From Gossypium raimondii (taxonomy: Eukaryota; Streptophyta; Magnoliopsida; Malvales; Malvaceae): DNA of 64,000 nt. The translations under genes and the position numbers were made by a program. The notes under the pieces were generated by a model. The model searched no databases. It was not told the DNA's origin and saw only the letters and a program-made list of their open reading frames with translations. The stretch is taken from NCBI RefSeq assembly GCF_025698545.1, contig NC_068567.1:5146001-5210000 (forward strand), given 5' to 3'. This document shows, one piece after another, positions 58,820 to 64,000 of this stretch (position 1 is the stretch's first letter; each line of letters starts with the position of its first letter).

Positions 58820-61800
58820 TCATTTCCTTTTTGCCAATTGAAATGACTTCTTTAGGAATTGATTCGCGACTCGATCATTCCGATGGCACAAAACTCTTAG
58901 TATTGTGTTTGGATCGGATCTATCCCACCTTCCTGTTGTTGGTGGCATAGGTAGCTTTTGCCCCGTGCCTACAAGACCTATTCCACTAGTTTCACAAGTG
59001 ATAATGCTGAGATCTTCCGTTAGTTGTTCGGTGGATAGAGACATCAATGATATAACCCCTTCAATGGTATCAGCCTCCTTTTTGACTACATCATCAGATA
59101 TCAATCCTTCTCCGCAATTACAAAATACCCTTTTCAAACTGTCGAAATCGTCATTGATCATCTCGTGATCGGACCGATTAAAGGTCCTAGATGGTCCACC
59201 AGCGAGCAAAACCATGAGGAAAGCTTCGAATGATGCTTTCATGACTTCTTTCATTGCTACTGCTTGGACCCGATCTATGACTATTGCATTAAGAAGTGTA
59301 AGGTTCTGCTTTAGAATTTTGACTGCAGGTCGAATCCTTGAATTGGCTACGTCACCAACGTAAAGGTTCTCGTAGAAAACAGAATTGGAGTCAAGGAAGA
59401 TAAGGCGGTAAGCAGCAACTTCTGATACATGATCACATGCAGATTGAATAGATGCATTAACATTTTCAAAGAAGGAATATGAAGCACCGCGTCCACTTCT
59501 TCCATTGGAATTGTTTTGTGTTGAAACTTTAGGAGAGGTGGCTAGAGCTTTATCAAGAGAAGGGAGGTTAGTGATTAGATAGTGCAAGGTATTGAGTCGA
59601 ATGTAAAGGCGTTGTGTGCCACGGCTTGTCGATGGGCGAGAATGGTGACCATCCATATTCACAATTCGATGCATATGTTCTACTCCAACACTGCAAGGAC
59701 TGGCCTTTTTCCAGATTTTGAAGAATTTTGAGTCTCGGTTGCATCTGGTTAGAGGAGGAAGTGTAGGGAGATAACTCTTTTTTGACCCTGAAACAAAAAA
59801 AATGAAATATCAAAAACGAGAAATACATCATCCCTATATGTTATCGACTTATTGCTAAGAATAATTAAAATTGTTCCACGAAATCGAGTAAGCTTAAAAC
59901 AGTGTATGAAACACAACGAGATGACTCTCACCACATGATGCTACAAAGGTAGTGTATTCTTGGAAGAGCTGCTCTAAACCTTCAGCTAGATCAAGAATCA
60001 GATCGTTGGTAATTCCGATTGGAATTTCGAAGAAATCTTTCACCATTTCCTTGGCCAAATTCAGTAGCTCCTCAGCGGACTGCGCATATGGCTCGGATTT
60101 GGACTTGGGATTCCAATTCTACAACATAAAACTAAAACCAATTAGTAAGCTCAATCATAAGATTATTTCTTTTTCTCAGTTATGAACTCGATAAAGAAAT
60201 TACAAAGAAATTGACTGACTTCGGTTTCTTTTGCTCTAGAAAGAAGATCTTTCCCTTTTTTTAGTCTTTCATCTATCCATTGTCTCAAAAGCTTCAATAT
60301 GATTGAATCAACCTCGTATGGCGACATTTCTCTAATAATTCCTTTTCCTCCATCTTCACATTCTACGGAGTCTTCGACCACCATCTGAACCAAAACCTTT
60401 TCTAGTTTTGAAGCTCCTTGTAGTACCCCAACTATTTCGCTGTTCAACATACGTGTCCCAGACAAATGTTGCTTCAACAGTGCCCCATAACATTGGTGTA
60501 GTGTGACAACCGCAACTCCGGTTGCAACCGGATGCCATCTCTTCAATATAGGACTAAAAAGCTCTTTCTCTTTCTCGGCCAACACCTCAGTTTTTTTAGC
60601 GAATTTTAATATAGTTACACTAGGTTCTTCCTTTTCTTCTGTATTTGCAAGTTTGGCATTTTCATTTTCTACCATCTATAGCAACAACAAAAAAAAAGAA
60701 CACTAAGGAGTAAACGAAAATTATGCCGAAAAAACGAGTAATTGGTCAAGATAGTTGCCGACAAAGTACATTACTCACCTTTGCAAATGCATTTTTCACA
60801 GAAGATCGAATGTAAAGATCTACACGATCACTGGTTGAATCCACAAGCATTATATCCCCATTTTCACCCCCTTCCCCTTCCATGATCTTAACATCTTCAC
60901 CTAAAATCTTTGCTGAAGATAATGCCAAAGGCAAAAGACTTTCAATTCCACTAATAGTTCCTTTGTTGAAATAATCATGGTAGCTAAGTAACCTCTTCTC
61001 TGCCCAATTTTGAATTGAATCCAACATTAAAGACAATAGTTTCACATACGATGCCTCTCTATCCGGCTTTTTAGCGTCGTTTGCCACCTCTGTCAACATA
61101 GTATATGCGGCATAAAGAAGATCAGGCTCCGTTTGATTAGTTGAAACATATTGTTGAAAAAGCACCCAAGTGAAACAAGCATTGTGAATCGGCCTATTGA
61201 TCCCCAACGTAGTCCATGTCTTTTTCATCAATTCTAGCAATTCATCGACCTCGTCAAGGACCTGGGTCTCGTCCCTGATATCGAATATGGCCTGAAGGAG
61301 ACAAGTGTAGAGGTGAATGTTGAAAGGGAATCCATCAACCCAATGGGGCACATTGTTAGGAGAGCCATTGGTACTTCGCCAAGCTAAAGAAATGGCGGTA
61401 TTGCTCAATGTTCTCATCGTGTCAGAGTTCTTGCTAATGTCTATAGGCTTGAAATCACTGGAACGGATTATCTCGCGTAGACACGTCACTAAAGAATTTG
61501 ATTTCTCGATAGGAACCGATGGGTAGAGGAGAAGGCCTGCTTCTAGGATTTTGAGTTGACGCTTTTGCCAAATGTGGTACTCGTGCGGATCGTTGAATTC
61601 AGATGGTTTAATAAATCGAATAAGCTCGAGTGGAAGAATGATATTGTCTGATTTCTTACCTGTCTGTTCAAAACCAACATGGAGAGATTAAACAGCAGCA
61701 TTTAGCACCTAATTAAGCTTGCAAATCAATCCCAAATTCAATCCTAAGGATCTAAACATTATAATGTTACTTTTCACATCAATTAAAAGGAACAAATGAA

Positions 61801-62493
61801 TTGGGAAATTAATTGAAGAACATAAACACAAACAAGTAATATGCATTGTAGACGGTGATATGTGGCACTTACTAGGCCAACAAGGGTTCTCATGAGAGTC
61901 TTCCTAAGTCTATTATCACTTTGTTCTGTCACCCTCATTTGTTGTCTCATAAGCTCCGCCGATGTCAAAGGTCGTCGAGGCCTCCCCGGCAACGTCGAAA
62001 ACGCTGAACCGACACCAGGGCTAGAACCAGGCGACGATGGCGAAGACGACCCACCACCGCCATCGCTGCTGAAATTCAAAGAAGACATTGACATCCTCCT
62101 AGTATGTTGTGGTCTTTTCACCATCTTCAACCCCAAAGCCCTTTTAACCCTACTGGAAGGGGCATTCACCGCCCCATGGTTAGCCCGCCGACTAGGTGAA
62201 CCCGGTCCTTGTGATGATAGCCCACCCGAACTCCCTTCATCCCCGTGATGATTATGCTGATTCTCATGTGATGAATAAAACATCAAAGCATTCCGACCCC
62301 CGAATCCCGGCGACGAACGACAAGACGTAAAGAAGATTTCGTAAGCCGTTTCACGAATATCATCATGGTCGATAGTTTCAAGCTTGCCAAAAGGCCATGC
62401 AAGGTCTATATTGGCGGAGCTAGAGGAGGTGGTGGGGGAGGTGGTCAAACCATAGAGAGGACCAGAGAAGAACTCCCGACGGGATTGGACCAT
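58820..62493 (-). CDS. unc-13 homolog / DUF810 protein (MUN-like, PATROL1 family)
   Basis: Five exons on the minus strand, 62493-61873, 61663-60779, 60675-60220, 60118-59932 and 59787-58820, giving 1,038 aa with matching phases. The family is plant DUF810/unc-13-like. Its best-known member, PATROL1, helps traffic the H+-ATPase AHA1 to the plasma membrane. Landmarks are an N-terminal DLAWPFGKLE and RETAYEIFFTSCRSS, a Ser/Gly-rich linker (about residues 70-170), RPLTSAELMRQQMRVTEQSD, NIILPLELIR, the MHD1-type block with VDELLELMKKTWTTLGINRP and ILKRWHPVA, PYEVDSIILKLLRQWIDERL, and the C-terminal block with VSEVAAYRLIFLDSNSVFY and MPPTTGRWDRSDPNTIL. From memory it is closer to At2g33420 than to PATROL1. 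Its exact cargo is unknown. Confidence 0.92.
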
Positions 62494-62890
62494 GACGGAG
62501 GGGCGAAAGGGAGAACTCAGTGACCGGCGGAGAATGGGAAAATATCCGACGAGGCAAATAAGGGACAGAAAAAGGATAACATTTCTTTTTATAAAGAAAG
62601 AGAATAATACAAAACATACAGAGAATAATTTTTGTTGGTTATGGATGACACCATGTTTGTGTCAAAGAAGGAAAAGAGAGGACGAAAAAAAAGAGCATGG
62701 ATTTGTCTGATGGGTTTGGCAACAACGTTGTAGTACCATTCAAATCAGCAAAGATAGGTTGGTGATTCACACTTAACATAGCCTCCCCATTTTTATTTTT
62801 TAAATACTATTTTAAGAATATATATATATATATATATCAAATATTGGTTTTATTCTTGATTAATTCCGGGGTTTAAGTTGTCGATTGAGT
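62494..62890. other. Promoter region of the DUF810 gene
   Basis: The first about 150 bases are likely the 5' untranslated region (purine-rich on the plus strand). Beyond it the DNA is AT-rich with an (AT)n tract. No gene. Confidence 0.45.
62819..62837. repeat. (AT)n microsatellite
   Basis: Uninterrupted TA dinucleotide run of about 19 bases. Confidence 0.8.
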
Positions 62891-62990
62891 CTTAACTCAA
62901 TCGACATGGATATTGTTGTCAATATAGGAGGATTTGAGTTGAAGTGTAGTAAAACACATTATCCTCCTATTTATAGGTTGGCCAGGTGAT
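62891..62990 (+). repeat. tRNA-derived SINE copy
   Basis: A-box-like CTTAACTCAATCGACATGG, TTGTTGTCAATATAGG, degraded B-box GAGTTGAAGTG, then ACACATTATCCTCCTATTTA and TAGGTTGG. The 3' tail is lost or diverged. Confidence 0.6.
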
Positions 62991-64000
62991 AATGCCATTG
63001 TATTCGCGAACTATTTGTGAGCTAGTTTGGCCAAGGGTCCTTGAGGAGCTTGCGAGGGGTTAGCTATGGACGATTCGATAGTCTACCATGTGTCCCATTC
63101 TATTAGGGGTATAACAATCATAAACTAGGATGGACATGGGAGACATTTTTTATACGTTAAATGTAACTCAGAATTAATATTTATTGTTTAAAAAATATAG
63201 TTCATTGTTTAACGAAGTTAATATTTTTAAAATTTCTATATAGACGTAAATGATTTATTTTAAAATTGACTTGTATTTAAACAAAATTTAAAATATTTTT
63301 ATATATTAAATATTAACTTTATCACCAGATTTATTTCAAGATTAAATAAATATTAACATGATGTGCTCATAGATGAAATCCTTGTGTGTATCATAGTTTT
63401 GCGTGACAAAGCTTCATTAAGAATTTTCCAGAGAAATATAATGACCTTGCATGGTAATTAGAGTTTCCATAGAAACTGTCATATTTTCTTCGAGGTTATG
63501 TTGTTTATCTGTAAATTGGTGAGTCTTGAAATAAGAATATTTCACTAAAATTTCTCCATTGTGACTATCCATAATGGACATCTCATTTCCAATTGTTCTT
63601 TGATTAGGTGTCTCTATCCGATATAATTCTTTCCATTTGACATGCTTTTCCACAATCTAGAGTTTCTCGGTTTTTCCCATCTTTCAAGGAAGTGTTCATT
63701 TGAGCAACTTTGATTATTCGCATTTCTCCATGCTATTTTGGCCAATGGAGCTTTGTTCGAGATTTGCATCCTTTTTTGCTCGAGTTTCATTGTGTTCTCT
63801 TCTTCTCCCTAGCTACCAGAATTTCCATTTTATTATAAATATTGTTTAGGGATGGAAGGAAATAGAATTTTATCAGGGTAAGTTTACCTCATTGGTCGAG
63901 TAGCTTGTTTTCCATGAAAGAGAGTTTGGACTCCATTCAGTTTAGCATGTCAAGTTCCATTCCCGAGTATTTGACGCCTTCTGTTGCCATCTTCACCTAT
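62991..64000. other. Repeat-like DNA with possible retroelement remnant
   Basis: No gene. The minus strand from 63,990 begins M-A-T-E-G-V-K and contains several stops. That start resembles Gypsy-type gag leaders I recall from cotton, but the match is too short to assign. An open frame at 63,417-63,653 (minus) has no domain. Confidence 0.3.

Overview
This window is nuclear DNA from a flowering plant. It has spliced genes with GT-AG introns, very AT-rich intergenic DNA, nested transposable elements and two plastid-derived insertions. The proteins are eudicot-like. Dispersed repeats such as TGTAACACCCC-type LTR ends and GGGCCGGG/ACCTGTCC MITEs resemble those I know from Gossypium (cotton), so Malvaceae is my best guess. 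I could not run a search.

Positions 1-28,400 are repeat-dominated. They hold LTR-type remnants (1,471-2,794 and 8,305-10,190), a 3.8-kb inverted repeat (2,795-6,611), a SINE beside a plastid insertion carrying ndhF and rpl32 fragments (13,018-14,560), and one intact gene for a secreted glycine-rich protein (14,836-15,570). The 3' end and flank of that gene are duplicated at 7,400-8,170. A plastid trnR-ACG relic follows at 16.6 kb. A complete but disabled Copia element with a perfect 5-bp target-site duplication lies at 17,754-22,515, and several MITE or foldback elements lie at 22.9-28.1 kb.

Positions 28,400-37,800 are gene-rich: an NPGR2-like TPR protein (+), chloroplast ribosomal protein L28 (-) and the plastid RNA-editing factor MORF2 (-). 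Positions 39,300-43,700 hold a broken cyanate hydratase (cyanase) gene. Its first exon is joined to a coiled-coil gene fragment that is itself present as an inverted duplication. A Tourist-like MITE sits in one of its introns, and a second small cyanase exon relic lies at 43.6 kb. Positions 44,000-53,300 are AT-rich with MITEs and a LINE RNase H relic. Positions 53,300-62,500 hold an NPF5.2/PTR3-like peptide transporter (+) converging on an unc-13/DUF810 (MUN-domain) gene (-). The last 1.5 kb is repeat-like.

Two of the five clear single-copy genes act in plastids: L28 in translation and MORF2 in C-to-U editing. From memory, the order L28 - MORF2 - DUF810 matches a block on Arabidopsis chromosome 2 (At2g33450, At2g33430, At2g33420). 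I saw no clearly new biological system. The most interesting structures are the chimeric cyanase locus, the glycine-rich-gene duplication, the nested MITEs with readable target-site duplications, and the two plastid relics.
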